NCBI GenBank assembly: GCA_946221495.1 | Contig: CAMIFA010000002.1 | Coordinates: 22,493-86,492, forward strand | Direction: 5' to 3' | DNA length: 64,000 nt | Source of the DNA: an uncultured cyanobacterium | GTDB taxonomy: Bacteria > Cyanobacteriota > Cyanobacteriia > Cyanobacteriales > Chroococcidiopsidaceae | In this document: piece after piece, positions 55,899 to 64,000 of the stretch | Layout: every line of letters begins with the position of its first letter | Numbering within the stretch: position 1 is the first letter of the stretch | The notes under the pieces: model-generated | Told to the model about the DNA's origin: nothing | The model's database searches: none | Seen by the model: the letters and a program-made list of their open reading frames with translations, nothing else | Made by a program: the position numbers and the translations under genes

Positions 55899-56014
55899 TT
55901 CAACGTATTCCCACGTACTGGTAACAAGAATGTCTTGCTATTAAAATCAGGGTTAACAATTGCTTTATGAACAGTTAAGGGCTTTCCTCGATAAATAATT
56001 GGTGCAAAACCCAT
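55889..56014 (-). CDS. Short ORF overlapping the YaaC-like gene start
   Basis: A 41-residue frame (MGFAPIIYRGKPLTVHKAIV...) overlaps the YaaC start by 10 bases. The same frame stays open upstream to the stop of the next gene (LNAIAVFCSRTIVRTDEIS), so it could be a fragment of a longer protein that lost its start. I do not recognise it. Confidence 0.3.
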   Translation of the reverse strand: MGFAPIIYRGKPLTVHKAIVNPDFNSKTFLLPVRGNTLKCG

Positions 56015-56086
56015 ACTAATTTCATCTGTCCTTACAATAGTTCGACTACAAAATACGGCAATTGCATTTAAAACTAAAACTGAATT

Positions 56087-56350
56087 TCACCCTTGTTTTG
56101 CAGGAGAAACAGATAGCTTCCAAGTTCGTCCTTGACAGTGAATTTCATCATCAATAATCCGAACGCCAGCAATTTGACGCATTAGGATCATTGCTTCTTG
56201 TCTTTCTTCATCAGTCATGTAATCATCACCCTTACGACCGCTTGGGCAACGCCGAGGATCTCCCCCAGCATCTAAATACCGATGCCGAGCTATATTAATC
56301 AGTTCTTGCAGTCTTGCTTCTTGCTTTTTTTGTAATTCAGTAGGTTTCAT
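56087..56350 (-). CDS. Small hypothetical protein
   Basis: An 87-residue charged protein. The helical N-terminal half (TELQKKQEARLQELINIARHRYLDAG) is followed by DPRRCPSGRKGDDYMTDEERQEAMILMRQIAGV and a short strand-rich end. Its ATG overlaps the stop of the upstream small ORF (ATGA), a sign of translational coupling. Not recognised; it looks like a genuine accessory gene. Confidence 0.6.
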   Translation of the reverse strand: MKPTELQKKQEARLQELINIARHRYLDAGGDPRRCPSGRKGDDYMTDEERQEAMILMRQIAGVRIIDDEIHCQGRTWKLSVSPAKQG

Positions 56351-56502
56351 AAATCTGATACCCAGTCAGCAGGAACAACATCACCATTAGGTAGTACAAA
56401 GGCAGTTGGTAAAACAGGACTAGGAGTACGCGAGTTTTCCGAGAGGCACAGCCACACCGGAAACTCGCTTGTGAATCCGCCAAAATCCTGTTTCTTCATC
56501 AT
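56347..56502 (-). CDS. Very small ORF coupled to the next gene
   Basis: A 51-codon frame ending LPTAFVLPNGDVVPADWVSDL, with its TGA inside ATGA of the following gene. Its first half overlaps another small frame (56420-56575) and an imperfect palindrome (56430-56468, arms GCGAGTTTTCCG and CGGAAACTCGC). The last 25 residues look more protein-like than the first, so the start may be wrong or the gene interrupted. Confidence 0.4.
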   Translation of the reverse strand: MMKKQDFGGFTSEFPVWLCLSENSRTPSPVLPTAFVLPNGDVVPADWVSDL

Positions 56503-56575
56503 AGAGCCTCCACTCAAGCAACTCTAGGGTTTCCAAGGCGTTGATAATTAAATATTGTGCTTCTATTGGTTCCAC
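56420..56575 (-). CDS. Very small ORF, possibly the 5' part of an interrupted gene
   Basis: A GTG-initiated 51-residue frame (MEPIEAQYLIINALETLELL...RLYDEETGFWRIHK). Its first 33 residues read like a real helical protein, whereas the remainder comes from the palindrome region. It may once have been continuous with the C-terminal part of the ORF at 56347-56502. Confidence 0.4.
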   Translation of the reverse strand: MEPIEAQYLIINALETLELLEWRLYDEETGFWRIHKRVSGVAVPLGKLAYS

Positions 56576-56766
56576 AAGTCATTAATTTGTATTTTGACTC
56601 CAGTTATTTTACGAGAGAAGTAATGAGCCAAGGTTTCTGCAAGTAGCGATCGCCTACAACTTAACAATTCAGCGCTGCATTGTATCTGGCGAATCACAAT
56701 AGGTAGTATTAACCTACCCTCCAAATAGCGCGATATACTCCAAAATGGAAGATAGAAGTTAATGCT

Positions 56767-56789
56767 TTACCGCCGTCGCACGGCGGTAA
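56767..56789. repeat. Perfect 10-bp hairpin upstream of the DUF3318 gene
   Basis: TTACCGCCGT (56767-56776), loop CGC, ACGGCGGTAA (56780-56789). It lies 50 bases before the ATG of the DUF3318 gene and could be part of its leader or a small dispersed repeat. No T-tract follows. Confidence 0.75.
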
Positions 56790-56839
56790 GTATTGCATTG
56801 ACTTTAAAGCATTATTGAAATTTCCAGAGAATTGAAGCT

Positions 56840-57487
56840 ATGACATCTTATGCAACTTCCTCTGCTAAAGCTGAATTGACTGAACTGCGGCGGTTAAAAG
56901 GCATACTACCGCCAGAGTTGCAAAGCTGGGTTTCTGTTGAAGGTACAACAGAGGTGAATCCGCCCCTGATTATTTCCGAAGAAATTGGCAGCGATCAAGT
57001 TGAAATCTTAATTGACTTAGTGAAATGGGATCAACTTGCCTTAGATCAGCGCAATTTGCTGTTTTGGCATGAAGTCGCCCGCATTCAAAACGATACTATC
57101 CCTAAAGATGGCTGGGAGATGGCAGCGCTGGCAATTGGACTGGGTGGTGCTGTGGGTGAACTATGGGTTCAAGATGGATTGCTGCTGATATTAGCTTTGG
57201 GTTTGTGTGGCGTGTCTGGCTTCCGGCTTTACCAGAAGAATAATGGAGAAAAGCTAGTGAAAGAAATGACTGACGCAGATGAAAAAGCGATCGCTCTGGC
57301 AACGCGATTCGGCTACAGTCTTCCCAATGCCTACAAAAGTCTAGGTAGTGCCTTAAAAACGTTGATCGATCAAACTCCTAGTAAAAGACAACGGGTAAAA
57401 TACGAAAGACGCTTGCAAGCCCTCAAACGTAGTGCGAATAAGGCAAAAGCAAAAGTCAAAGCTTCACAAGAAGAAAGTTATAGCTGA
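56840..57487 (+). CDS. DUF3318 membrane protein
   Basis: The 215-residue protein fits DUF3318: an N-terminal SAKAELTELRRLKGILPPELQSWV, then DQRNLLFWHEVARIQNDTIPKDGWEMAALAIGLGGAVGELWVQDGLLLILALGL with two adjacent membrane helices (about 92-130). The C-terminus is strongly basic (KQRVKYERRLQALKRSANKAKAKVKAS). Restricted to cyanobacteria; function unknown. The last 10 bases overlap the convergent queE. Confidence 0.85.
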   Translation: MTSYATSSAKAELTELRRLKGILPPELQSWVSVEGTTEVNPPLIISEEIGSDQVEILIDLVKWDQLALDQRNLLFWHEVARIQNDTIPKDGWEMAALAIGLGGAVGELWVQDGLLLILALGLCGVSGFRLYQKNNGEKLVKEMTDADEKAIALATRFGYSLPNAYKSLGSALKTLIDQTPSKRQRVKYERRLQALKRSANKAKAKVKASQEESYS

Positions 57488-58272
57488 TTGAGCATTTTAT
57501 GAGTCTGTGGCACTACACGCACAGATTTTAGAAATTGCTTCATAGCGGCTTGCCAAGTCAAAACTTGAGCAGGAGTCGGAGCAAACATGAATTGACTTTG
57601 TTGGGGAAATGATTCTAGCGGTGTAACTGGTTGCAGAAACATGGGAATTTCCGGATTAACGTCTGCTACTAGCTGCGCCGACTGTACCAACTCATCAGGA
57701 TTTGTATCCCTAGAAACAATTACTTTCACAAATACCTGCACCGATGCCTCGTGACAAAGCTGGAGAAATTGCGCGTGTTCTTGCCAATAAGTCTCACCAC
57801 TAACACTAGGTAACTTCAAATCCATGCCTACAGAATCTATATACGGCAGAATCATTGCTAATTGTTCTGGGCGATGTCCACCAGTTTCAAGGTAAATTGG
57901 TAGCCCAGTCAGACTTTTTAACTGAGGCAGAAATTGCTCTAAAAATGGGGCATGGAGGAGTGGTTCGCCTCCTGTGAGGCTGATACTATCGTGCAAACCA
58001 GGTAAATTTTGGTTTGAAATCCATTGCAGTAACAAAGGTAACGATACAGGATTCGGGTGAATTTCAAAATCCCGTAATCCAGGCGATCGCTCTATCCGAC
58101 AAGTAGATGGCACACTCCAAGTATGGGAACTGTCACAAAATTGGCAGCGCAAGTCACATAAGGCAAATCTAATAAAAATTTGGCGTGTACCGACGTTGAG
58201 TCCTTCCCCTTGAATGGCGGAAAAAACTTCAATTAATCGTGCAGTAGTAAGTTGGGCAGTTTTGGTAATCAT
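57478..58272 (-). CDS. queE: 7-carboxy-7-deazaguanine synthase
   Basis: A radical-SAM enzyme of queuosine/7-deazaguanine synthesis that converts 6-carboxytetrahydropterin to 7-carboxy-7-deazaguanine. The cluster motif is CDLRCQFC (Cys39, 43, 46). EVFSAIQGEGLNVGTRQIFIRF precedes it and SLTGGEPLLH provides the SAM-binding Gly-Gly-Glu. 264 residues is at the long end for QueE. No other que genes are in the window. Confidence 0.92.
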   Translation of the reverse strand: MITKTAQLTTARLIEVFSAIQGEGLNVGTRQIFIRFALCDLRCQFCDSSHTWSVPSTCRIERSPGLRDFEIHPNPVSLPLLLQWISNQNLPGLHDSISLTGGEPLLHAPFLEQFLPQLKSLTGLPIYLETGGHRPEQLAMILPYIDSVGMDLKLPSVSGETYWQEHAQFLQLCHEASVQVFVKVIVSRDTNPDELVQSAQLVADVNPEIPMFLQPVTPLESFPQQSQFMFAPTPAQVLTWQAAMKQFLKSVRVVPQTHKMLNQL

Positions 58273-58518
58273 CTACAGTGCAAACGCTTAAAAAACAGAG
58301 CAAATTTATTCCTGGCTTCCTCTATTTTGGCGAGACAAAACTGGAAAAATCCTGTAGTTAGTTAATGTTATTCAAAAATCTCAATAAGTTTTGACTCAAA
58401 CCTGTTGTTTTTGCAGCTTAATTGAGTCTTGGCGCTCCGCTACAATAAAACTAGAAATTTATACTTAGCCAATTCTGCTGTGCTATCTTTCAACCATACT
58501 GGAGAATCCAGCGCAGTT

Positions 58519-59091
58519 ATGCGCGAACAGGTATTAACCTGGCTAATAGATAATGTGCCTCCCTCACGCCTCAATCATATTCTCAGAGTTGAGCAGATGG
58601 CGGTGGAACTAGCCCAACATCATCAGCTTGATGTCGAAAAAGCAGCTACAGCAGGATTGATGCACGATTTAGCTAAATACTTTAAGCCGCAGAAGTTACT
58701 AGAAATCGCGCGTGCCGAAAAATTAGAGCTAGATCCGGTGAGTATAGAAAATCCGCATTTGTTACACGCAGATGTTGGTGCGATTGTTGCTAGAGATAAA
58801 TTTGGGATCAAGGATGAAGAAGTCTTGCAAGCGATCGCCAATCATACTCTAGGCAGACCAGGGATGAGTGAGCTTAGTTGTATCGTGTTTTTAGCAGATA
58901 GCTTAGAACCAGATCGCGGTAATACACCAGAAATCGAGAATTTACGGCAGATTAGCTATCAAAATTTAGCAAAAGCAGTTTGGCTGACTTGCGATTATTC
59001 TCTAAAATATTTAATAGAACACCATTGTTTAATTCATCCTCAAACAATGGCAACCCGAAATTGGTTCTTGCAAAAAGTAAAGAAACTATAA
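58519..59091 (+). CDS. yqeK: HD-domain diadenosine tetraphosphatase YqeK
   Basis: The HD fold is clear: HILRVEQMAVELAQHHQLD, GLMHDLAKYFKP (HD pair), HLLHADVGAIVARDKFG, ANHTLGRPGMSELSCIVFLADSLEPDRG. YqeK proteins hydrolyse Ap4A symmetrically to ADP. The frame is open from a TTG at 58429, but the first 30 residues are not family-like and the ATG at 58519 (MREQVLTWL) is a normal YqeK start. rsfS follows, the usual YqeK-RsfS pairing. Confidence 0.92.
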   Translation: MREQVLTWLIDNVPPSRLNHILRVEQMAVELAQHHQLDVEKAATAGLMHDLAKYFKPQKLLEIARAEKLELDPVSIENPHLLHADVGAIVARDKFGIKDEEVLQAIANHTLGRPGMSELSCIVFLADSLEPDRGNTPEIENLRQISYQNLAKAVWLTCDYSLKYLIEHHCLIHPQTMATRNWFLQKVKKL

Positions 59092-59229
59092 GTTTTTTGA
59101 GTAAATACAGCGCTCATTGATTTTTGTGAGGGTGCAAAAAATCTGCTGTATCTATAATTTAAATTGCAGTAGTTTGTAAATTATTCTTTAATAATTTTCT
59201 GTTTACAAAATTAAAGTAGTTGAGGCTTA

Positions 59230-59658
59230 ATGTCTGATTATTACCAAGCAAATTCTACACAGTCTACAACAATTAAACCTAATATCGCTAACCCAGAAGC
59301 TAGCCGAGAATTAGCAATGACCATTGCCGACGCGGCAGCAGACCGTAAAGCAGGTGATATTGTGATCTTGGGAGTGGCAGAAGTTTCTTACGTGGCTGAT
59401 TACTTTGTTTTGGTGACGGGTTATTCTAAAGTACAGGTAAGGGCGATCGCGGGCGCAATTGCCGATACAGTGGAACAACAGTGGCAACAGCGTCCCTTAA
59501 GAGTAGAAGGACAAGCCGAAGGAAACTGGGTGCTACAAGACTACGGTGATGTACTTGTTCACATTATGATGCCCAAAGAACGAGAATTTTATAACTTAGA
59601 AGCATTTTGGGGTCATGCTGAACGCATAATTCCACCATCTGCTGGCAATGAGGAATGA
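59230..59658 (+). CDS. rsfS: Ribosome silencing factor RsfS
   Basis: RsfS binds ribosomal protein uL14 and blocks subunit joining in starved cells. The conserved core is seen: AMTIADAAADRKAGDIVILGVAEVSYVADYFVLVTGYSKVQVRAIA, PLRVEGQAEGNWVLQDYGDVLVHIM and FYNLEAFWGHAERI. The N-terminal 25 residues are a variable extension. The Ycf36 gene begins 6 bp after its stop, so they should be co-transcribed. Confidence 0.95.
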   Translation: MSDYYQANSTQSTTIKPNIANPEASRELAMTIADAAADRKAGDIVILGVAEVSYVADYFVLVTGYSKVQVRAIAGAIADTVEQQWQQRPLRVEGQAEGNWVLQDYGDVLVHIMMPKEREFYNLEAFWGHAERIIPPSAGNEE

Positions 59659-59664
59659 GCCGAT

Positions 59665-60168
59665 ATGATCGAGTCATCAGTTTCTGTTTGCCCAGTTCCT
59701 GCTGAACAGCAACCACTCAACGAGTACGAAGAATTAAAATCGTCCACCTTCTTTCGTACTTGTACCTTAGATTGGCGGCAATATATCAAACAGTTAGTTG
59801 TGATTTGGGGTTTATCCTGGGTGATTGCAGGACCTGTAGTAGCAGCAAGTTTTGCTCCATATAAACACACTCCTCAGTTTATCCTTGGTGGAGCGGCAGT
59901 AGCGAGTTTAGGCGTAGTTTTAACTTTGGTACGACTTTATCTCGGCTGGTCTTATGTTTATAATCGCCTTGTAAGTCCAACAATCTTTTATGAAGAATCT
60001 GGTTGGTATGACGGTCAAACTTGGGCAAAACCAAAAGAAGTTCTGACACGCGATCGCTTAATTGTTACCTACCAAGTCCAACCAATTCTCCAGCGACTGC
60101 AAAAAACCTTTGGTTACTTAGGCTTATTACTGATTGCCAGTGGCTGTATTTGGAATTTTTGTAAATAG
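59665..60168 (+). CDS. Ycf36/CGLD27-family membrane protein
   Basis: A 167-residue protein with three membrane segments (about 42-58, 70-88 and 143-162) and the CGLD27/DUF1230 wording: FFRTCTLDWRQYIKQLV, VRLYLGWSYVYNRLVSPTIFYEESGWYDGQTWAKP. The family is shared by cyanobacteria and plastids (ycf36); its green-lineage homologue has been linked to iron-limited photosynthesis, but the biochemical role is not settled. It is the third gene of the yqeK-rsfS run. Confidence 0.88.
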   Translation: MIESSVSVCPVPAEQQPLNEYEELKSSTFFRTCTLDWRQYIKQLVVIWGLSWVIAGPVVAASFAPYKHTPQFILGGAAVASLGVVLTLVRLYLGWSYVYNRLVSPTIFYEESGWYDGQTWAKPKEVLTRDRLIVTYQVQPILQRLQKTFGYLGLLLIASGCIWNFCK

Positions 60169-60184
60169 TCATTAGTTTGATTGC

Positions 60185-60212
60185 TAATGACCAATGACTA
60201 GTGACCAAGGAC
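60185..60212. repeat. Four heptamers over the asparaginase 5' end
   Basis: TAATGAC, CAATGAC, TAGTGAC and CAAGGAC are adjacent 7-bp units. The upstream-most ATG of the asparaginase frame (60194) sits inside this array, which argues against that start. Confidence 0.75.
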
Positions 60213-60235
60213 AAAAAAGTGATAAAGTCTTACCC

Positions 60236-61189
60236 ATGACAAGGGGAAAACGAACTCAAGCCGCACAACTAGAAGTCAGATTGCTGCGGGAAGGCATTAT
60301 CGAATCTAGGCATCACGTCCAGGCTGTTGTCTGCGACGACAGGGGACGAGTATTGTCTGTTGCCGGAAACTCAGAAACAGCTACATTTGTCCGTTCGGCG
60401 CTCAAGCCATTTCAGGCACTAGGAGTTACTACTACAGGAACACTAGAACGCTATAACCTCACAAATCGGGACTTAGCAATTATTTGTAGTTCCCATAAAG
60501 GCACAATTGAGCAGGTACGGCAGGTATTCAACATCCTCTGGCGCGCTGACATCGATCCCTCGGTGCTACAGTGTCCAATTCCCGAAGGCAAGCGTAGCCC
60601 ACTGCAATACAATTGTTCTGGTAAACACGCGGGGATGCTGGCTGTCTGTCAACAACGGCATTGGCCTTTGAATACTTACTTGCAGCGCAACCATCCAGTT
60701 CAACAGCTGATTTTTGGCAAAATTGCCGAGTTACTGCGGATGCCAGCCGAAGAATTTATCTCGGCTCACGATGACTGCGGCGCTCCTACGTATTTAATGC
60801 AACTCGGTCAAATGGCATCTTTATATGCTCAGTTGGCTTCCGGGAGCAGTTTAGATATGGAGCGAATTGTCCGCGCTATGACTCAGCACCCGGCTATGGT
60901 GGCGGGAGATGGAGAATTTGATACAGAACTAATGCGCTTAACTCAAGGTGAACTAGTGAGTAAAGCAGGGGCAGAAGGCGTGCAATGCCTTGGGAGGATT
61001 GGTGAGGGTATGGGTTTGGCAATTAAGGTCATGGATGGAGCAAAACGGGCTAAATATGCCGTTGCTATCCACCTGTTGCAACAGATGGGGTGGATTACTC
61101 CTTCGGTAGCACAAACTTTGGCGGAAAGATTTATGACTTTGGGTAATTACAAGCGCCTAGACGTTATTGGCGAATTATCAATGCTTTAG
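60236..61189 (+). CDS. Asparaginase II family L-asparaginase
   Basis: The protein matches the asparaginase II (thermolabile, Rhizobium-type) family, which is unrelated in fold to E. coli AnsB: VRSALKPFQAL, ICSSHKGT, NCSGKHAGMLA, DDCGAPTY, and MVAGDGEFDTELM with GAEGVQCLG. It should hydrolyse asparagine to aspartate and ammonia. The frame is open from 60194, but that ATG is in a heptamer array. The ATG at 60236 (MTRGKRTQAAQ) gives 317 residues, a normal length. Confidence 0.9.
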   Translation: MTRGKRTQAAQLEVRLLREGIIESRHHVQAVVCDDRGRVLSVAGNSETATFVRSALKPFQALGVTTTGTLERYNLTNRDLAIICSSHKGTIEQVRQVFNILWRADIDPSVLQCPIPEGKRSPLQYNCSGKHAGMLAVCQQRHWPLNTYLQRNHPVQQLIFGKIAELLRMPAEEFISAHDDCGAPTYLMQLGQMASLYAQLASGSSLDMERIVRAMTQHPAMVAGDGEFDTELMRLTQGELVSKAGAEGVQCLGRIGEGMGLAIKVMDGAKRAKYAVAIHLLQQMGWITPSVAQTLAERFMTLGNYKRLDVIGELSML

Positions 61190-61229
61190 TTGCTAATTTT
61201 CTACTATGCAGTTATAGTAAATAAGTTGA

Positions 61230-61306
<77 letters not shown>

Positions 61307-61499
61307 AATTGTAATATTTAACAAGCCCTGTAATCAGCAATGGTTGCAGGGTTTTGTTGTAGGAGCGATTGCCCCTCGCCATCGTTGCGCGATCGCCCAA
61401 GAATAATGCCCGGATGTAGAGCAGTTAGTACAGGTAGGTTTAGCATAGGTACATGAACCAAAATTTCAGATTGGTGCAAGTACGCTTGGGGAGGACGGC

Positions 61500-62951
61500 A
61501 TGGGTGTTAAGTTACGGCGACCTATTTTAGTAGGTGGAGTTGGTCTATCATTTTCGCTCTTAGTATTGCAGAGCGTCCATCAGTCGGTAGATCAACTAGG
61601 TGAATTTAGCGTGATTGGGATAATTGGACTGGGTATCTGCTTATGGTTATTCCAGCATCAAACAAAAAATACTTCCTTGCAATGGGATAAGTCACCCCTA
61701 GAGCGGGCGACAGTAGAAAAAACAATTGCCCAAACAGAAGGCGTAGTTAACCAGTTGGCAACAGAGGCAGAAGATCGTGATTTAACGCCTTGGCGCGAAA
61801 AAATCGCCCAGCTAAAAGTTGAACTAGATCGCCAAGAAATTCATCTGGCGGTGACTGGTGGTAAGGCGGTAGGCAAAACAGCGCTGATGCAAGTATTACC
61901 CTTGGGTGAGCAAAAGCCGCCTCTACGCTTGCGAGAAACAGCAGCATTATTTACTAATAATGTTGATTCCACAGCAGATACAGTTGCTTTATCGGAAGTA
62001 ATCGCCTCAGATTTAGTTTTGTTTCTAACCAATGGGGATTTGACAGACACTCAGTTTCAAATACTCCAGCAACTAACGGCAGCACAGCGCCTGATGTTGA
62101 TTTTGAACAAGCAAGATCAGTATTTACCAGATGAGCGCGCTAGTGTGTTGTTGTCTCTGCGACAACGGATGTATCCAAAGCTCAAGGCAGAAGATGTGGT
62201 AGCGATCACAGCAGCTCCTAGTCCGATCAAAGTGCGCCAGCATCAAGGTGATGGTACGGTCCAGGAGTGGATGGAACAGCCAGCGCCAGAAATAACCCAA
62301 CTAACACAGCAACTAACTCAAATTTTAACGGCGGAAGGACAACAGCTAGTATGGGCGACAACTAACCGCCAAGCTATTGCTTTGAAGTCAGAAGCGAAAA
62401 CGGTATTAAATTGCGTTAGACGCGATCGCGCTTTACCTGTAATTGAGCAATACCAGTGGATTGCCGCCGCCGCCGCCTTTGCTAACCCAGTTCCTGCTTT
62501 GGATTTACTGGCAACAGCCGCTATTAACGCTCAGTTAGTAATGGATTTAGGTGGAATTTATCAGCAAAAGTTCTCCCTTCAGCAAGCGCAAACAGTAGCG
62601 GGAACAATGGGAAGCTTGATGCTGAAACTCGGTTTAGTAGAACTTTCTAGCAAAGCGATCGGCACTGTACTTAAAAGTAATGCCATTACCTTTGTTGCTG
62701 GAGGAGCAGTACAGGGAATTAGTGCTGCCTATCTAACACGGTTAGCAGGTGTAAGCTTAATTGAGTATTTCCAAGAGCAGGAGGTAGCTACAAGCGCTGA
62801 GACAAAGCTGAATCTAGAAAAGTTGAGTCAAACCTTACAAAATGTCTTTCAACAAAATCAGCAGCAGGTTGCTTTCCTGCAAACCTTTGTTAAGCAGGGA
62901 GTAAGTCGTTTAGTACCGCAATCATCTCAACCTCAACTTACTCAGTCTTAG
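61500..62951 (+). CDS. GTPase-like membrane protein with DUF697
   Basis: A 483-residue protein. Two N-terminal hydrophobic helices (about 8-25 and 36-51) are followed by a GTP-binding domain: P-loop TGGKAVGKTAL (~120) and NKQD (~204) with SDLVLFLTNGD before it. The C-terminal DUF697 part (~310-440) has EQYQWIAAAAAFANPVPALDLLATAAINAQLVMDL. Members are conserved in cyanobacteria and resemble YcjF/Era-like membrane GTPases; function unknown. The G1 and G4 motifs look usable. Confidence 0.88.
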   Translation: MGVKLRRPILVGGVGLSFSLLVLQSVHQSVDQLGEFSVIGIIGLGICLWLFQHQTKNTSLQWDKSPLERATVEKTIAQTEGVVNQLATEAEDRDLTPWREKIAQLKVELDRQEIHLAVTGGKAVGKTALMQVLPLGEQKPPLRLRETAALFTNNVDSTADTVALSEVIASDLVLFLTNGDLTDTQFQILQQLTAAQRLMLILNKQDQYLPDERASVLLSLRQRMYPKLKAEDVVAITAAPSPIKVRQHQGDGTVQEWMEQPAPEITQLTQQLTQILTAEGQQLVWATTNRQAIALKSEAKTVLNCVRRDRALPVIEQYQWIAAAAAFANPVPALDLLATAAINAQLVMDLGGIYQQKFSLQQAQTVAGTMGSLMLKLGLVELSSKAIGTVLKSNAITFVAGGAVQGISAAYLTRLAGVSLIEYFQEQEVATSAETKLNLEKLSQTLQNVFQQNQQQVAFLQTFVKQGVSRLVPQSSQPQLTQS

Positions 62952-62965
62952 ATAGTTAATTACTA

Positions 62966-62993
62966 AGTAAGGTGGGACGATACCCACCTTACT
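62966..62993. repeat. Perfect 11-bp hairpin after the DUF697 gene
   Basis: AGTAAGGTGGG (62966-62976), loop ACGATA, CCCACCTTACT (62983-62993), starting 15 bases beyond the stop. It could terminate transcription or protect the mRNA end, but there is no T-tract. It resembles the GGTGGGA-type hairpin at 26921-26950. Confidence 0.7.
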
Positions 62994-64000
62994 GATAAAA
63001 ACATCAAGATGTTATTTTTAATGGACATAACTGGACTAAATTCGCCCCGGTGAATTTGACCTCAACATTACGCAAGATACTCTAAAACTTTTTGTGCAAT
63101 AAAGAATATTTAAATCAAACTCAGTTTCATATTTATGAAAACGAGATGCTGCTAATTCTGCACAATTGACTGTAGAAGGTTCCCACTCTTTTAAGGAACG
63201 TTGGATAGTTTTGGCTCATGAGTTGTAATCCCCTCCTCACCCCTGCTTTATCCTTTTTGTCACTTTGGTGTCATATTTACACATTACGCTTATTTATGAG
63301 TAGATAAACCTCTGCTCCTCATACCACTCCTTAATTCAACAATGCTCTGCCACTAAGAAAGTGGCGGGCATTTTTATTTGCTTATACTCATCACTAATAA
63401 CAGCCTAATTAGTAGTAAAGCTCAGAGAGCAGGTGATCTATTCGCTCTCACTAGTTCTTATGAAGCTGCCGATGCCAGGAATTTTAATAAAAAACTACTT
63501 TTATATATTTTAACTCTGGCTTCCATTTCAAACTAACTCAGTAGCTTAGATTAGGGTGCGATCGCTCATGTTACCTATATAAGCGCTTTTGTACGGTAGC
63601 GAATCCAGCTATTCACACAATTGTTATAAATCGTCAATACTTTCTCTTTTAAGAATTTCCTTAGCGATCGCTTTTATATCTCGTCCATTGACACTAACTA
63701 CGCCACTTCAAAAGTTGTGCTGCAAGAAGTTGAACTAACTTAGGTTGATTGCAAAGTTCGGTAATCTCCGCAAAAATATCTAAGAACTTCGTAAACAAAC
63801 GTCCCTAGCTTCCCTTCGTTTAACGTATTTTCCACTAGCTTTTGTTTTGTAGCGGAGTCGGCTACTAAGTAATTCTTAATCTAACACTTAGCTTATAAAA
63901 GTAGATTTACTTAATTTAATTTTAAATTGGTTTAAATTCTGTATTTAAAGTAGTTGCTTCTACAGAAAATAACAAAATTTTTGCTACACACTTTAACACT
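62994..64000. other. Terminal region without recognised genes
   Basis: The last kilobase has no ORF of conserved appearance. A terminator-like hairpin lies at 63341-63376, and a small transcript ending there is possible. HIP1-like GCGATCGC sites persist to the end, so it is native DNA. I cannot tell whether a gene begins beyond the window. Confidence 0.45.
63341..63376 (+). terminator. Terminator-like hairpin with T-tract
   Basis: AATGCTCTGCCAC pairs with GTGGCGGGCATT (one bulge, two G-T pairs) around TAAGAAA, followed by TTTTATTT. It is 390 bases past the nearest coding gene, so it may end a separate short transcript. Confidence 0.6.

Overview
This window is chromosomal DNA of a cyanobacterium. 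GCGATCGC (HIP1) octamers are scattered through genes and spacers. The gene set includes light-independent protochlorophyllide reductase (chlL, chlN), Ycf36/CGLD27, DUF3318, DUF5331, a phytyl-phosphate kinase homologue and the cyanobacterial 2-oxoglutarate decarboxylase/succinic semialdehyde dehydrogenase pair. Short heptamer arrays and small palindromic repeats, as in Nostoc-like and Chroococcidiopsis-like genomes, sit in many spacers. The genus cannot be fixed from sequence reading alone. I found no transposase, phage module or CRISPR array, so mobility shows up as tiny repeats, duplicated gene ends and toxin-antitoxin (TA) modules.

Layout. 1-5.1 kb: end of a pentapeptide-repeat gene, a MazEF-like TA pair wedged between a dead and a living copy of an alpha/beta hydrolase 3' end, a BrkB/YihY membrane protein and thrC. 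5.3-11.9 kb: a coiled-coil protein, a large membrane-anchored protein and two paralogous Ser/Thr kinases. 12.3-16.3 kb: a Co/Ni ECF transporter operon (CbiM, PDGLE/CbiN-like, CbiQ, CbiO) and a ferritin-like protein. 16.4-20.5 kb: VapC directly behind a TPR protein with an antitoxin-like tail, then an FTR1 iron permease and a MOSC protein. 21-28.2 kb: CHASE4-PAS-GGDEF-EAL protein, mobA, an NmrA/Ycf39-like reductase, exonuclease III, a cation-efflux gene killed by two insertions of one small repeat, and an acetamidase-like protein. 28.9-36.8 kb: a pentapeptide protein, the TCA-bypass pair, two tandem response-regulator/MpsC (DUF2294) cassettes and a zinc alcohol dehydrogenase. 36.8-38 kb: a decaying island bounded by a 34-bp direct repeat of the dehydrogenase start. 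38-50.4 kb: MASE1-GGDEF-EAL protein, an FAD oxidoreductase, a VTE6 homologue, a VOC protein, a lipase, two exported proteins sharing a three-copy domain, rpmF, a sulfite-oxidase-like enzyme and a fatty-aldehyde-type dehydrogenase. 51.7-62.9 kb: chlL-DUF5331-chlN, a YaaC-like protein with small ORFs, DUF3318, queE, yqeK-rsfS-Ycf36-asparaginase II, initiator tRNA-Met and a DUF697 GTPase. The last 1 kb has no convincing gene.

How the parts connect. The transporter operon and FTR1 handle metal uptake, with a ferritin-like protein nearby. The 2-OG decarboxylase/SSADH pair closes the cyanobacterial TCA cycle. Two GGDEF/EAL proteins, two kinases and two response regulators make the window rich in signalling. 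The most notable observations are: the CDF gene broken twice by one 32-bp element, with exact frame restoration on removal; TA material bounded by duplicated host-gene ends at two loci; the TPR-antitoxin-like fusion coupled to VapC; the paired leaders (19 identical bases, possible AAWGMP peptides) before two RR/MpsC cassettes; and the unnamed repeated exported domain.
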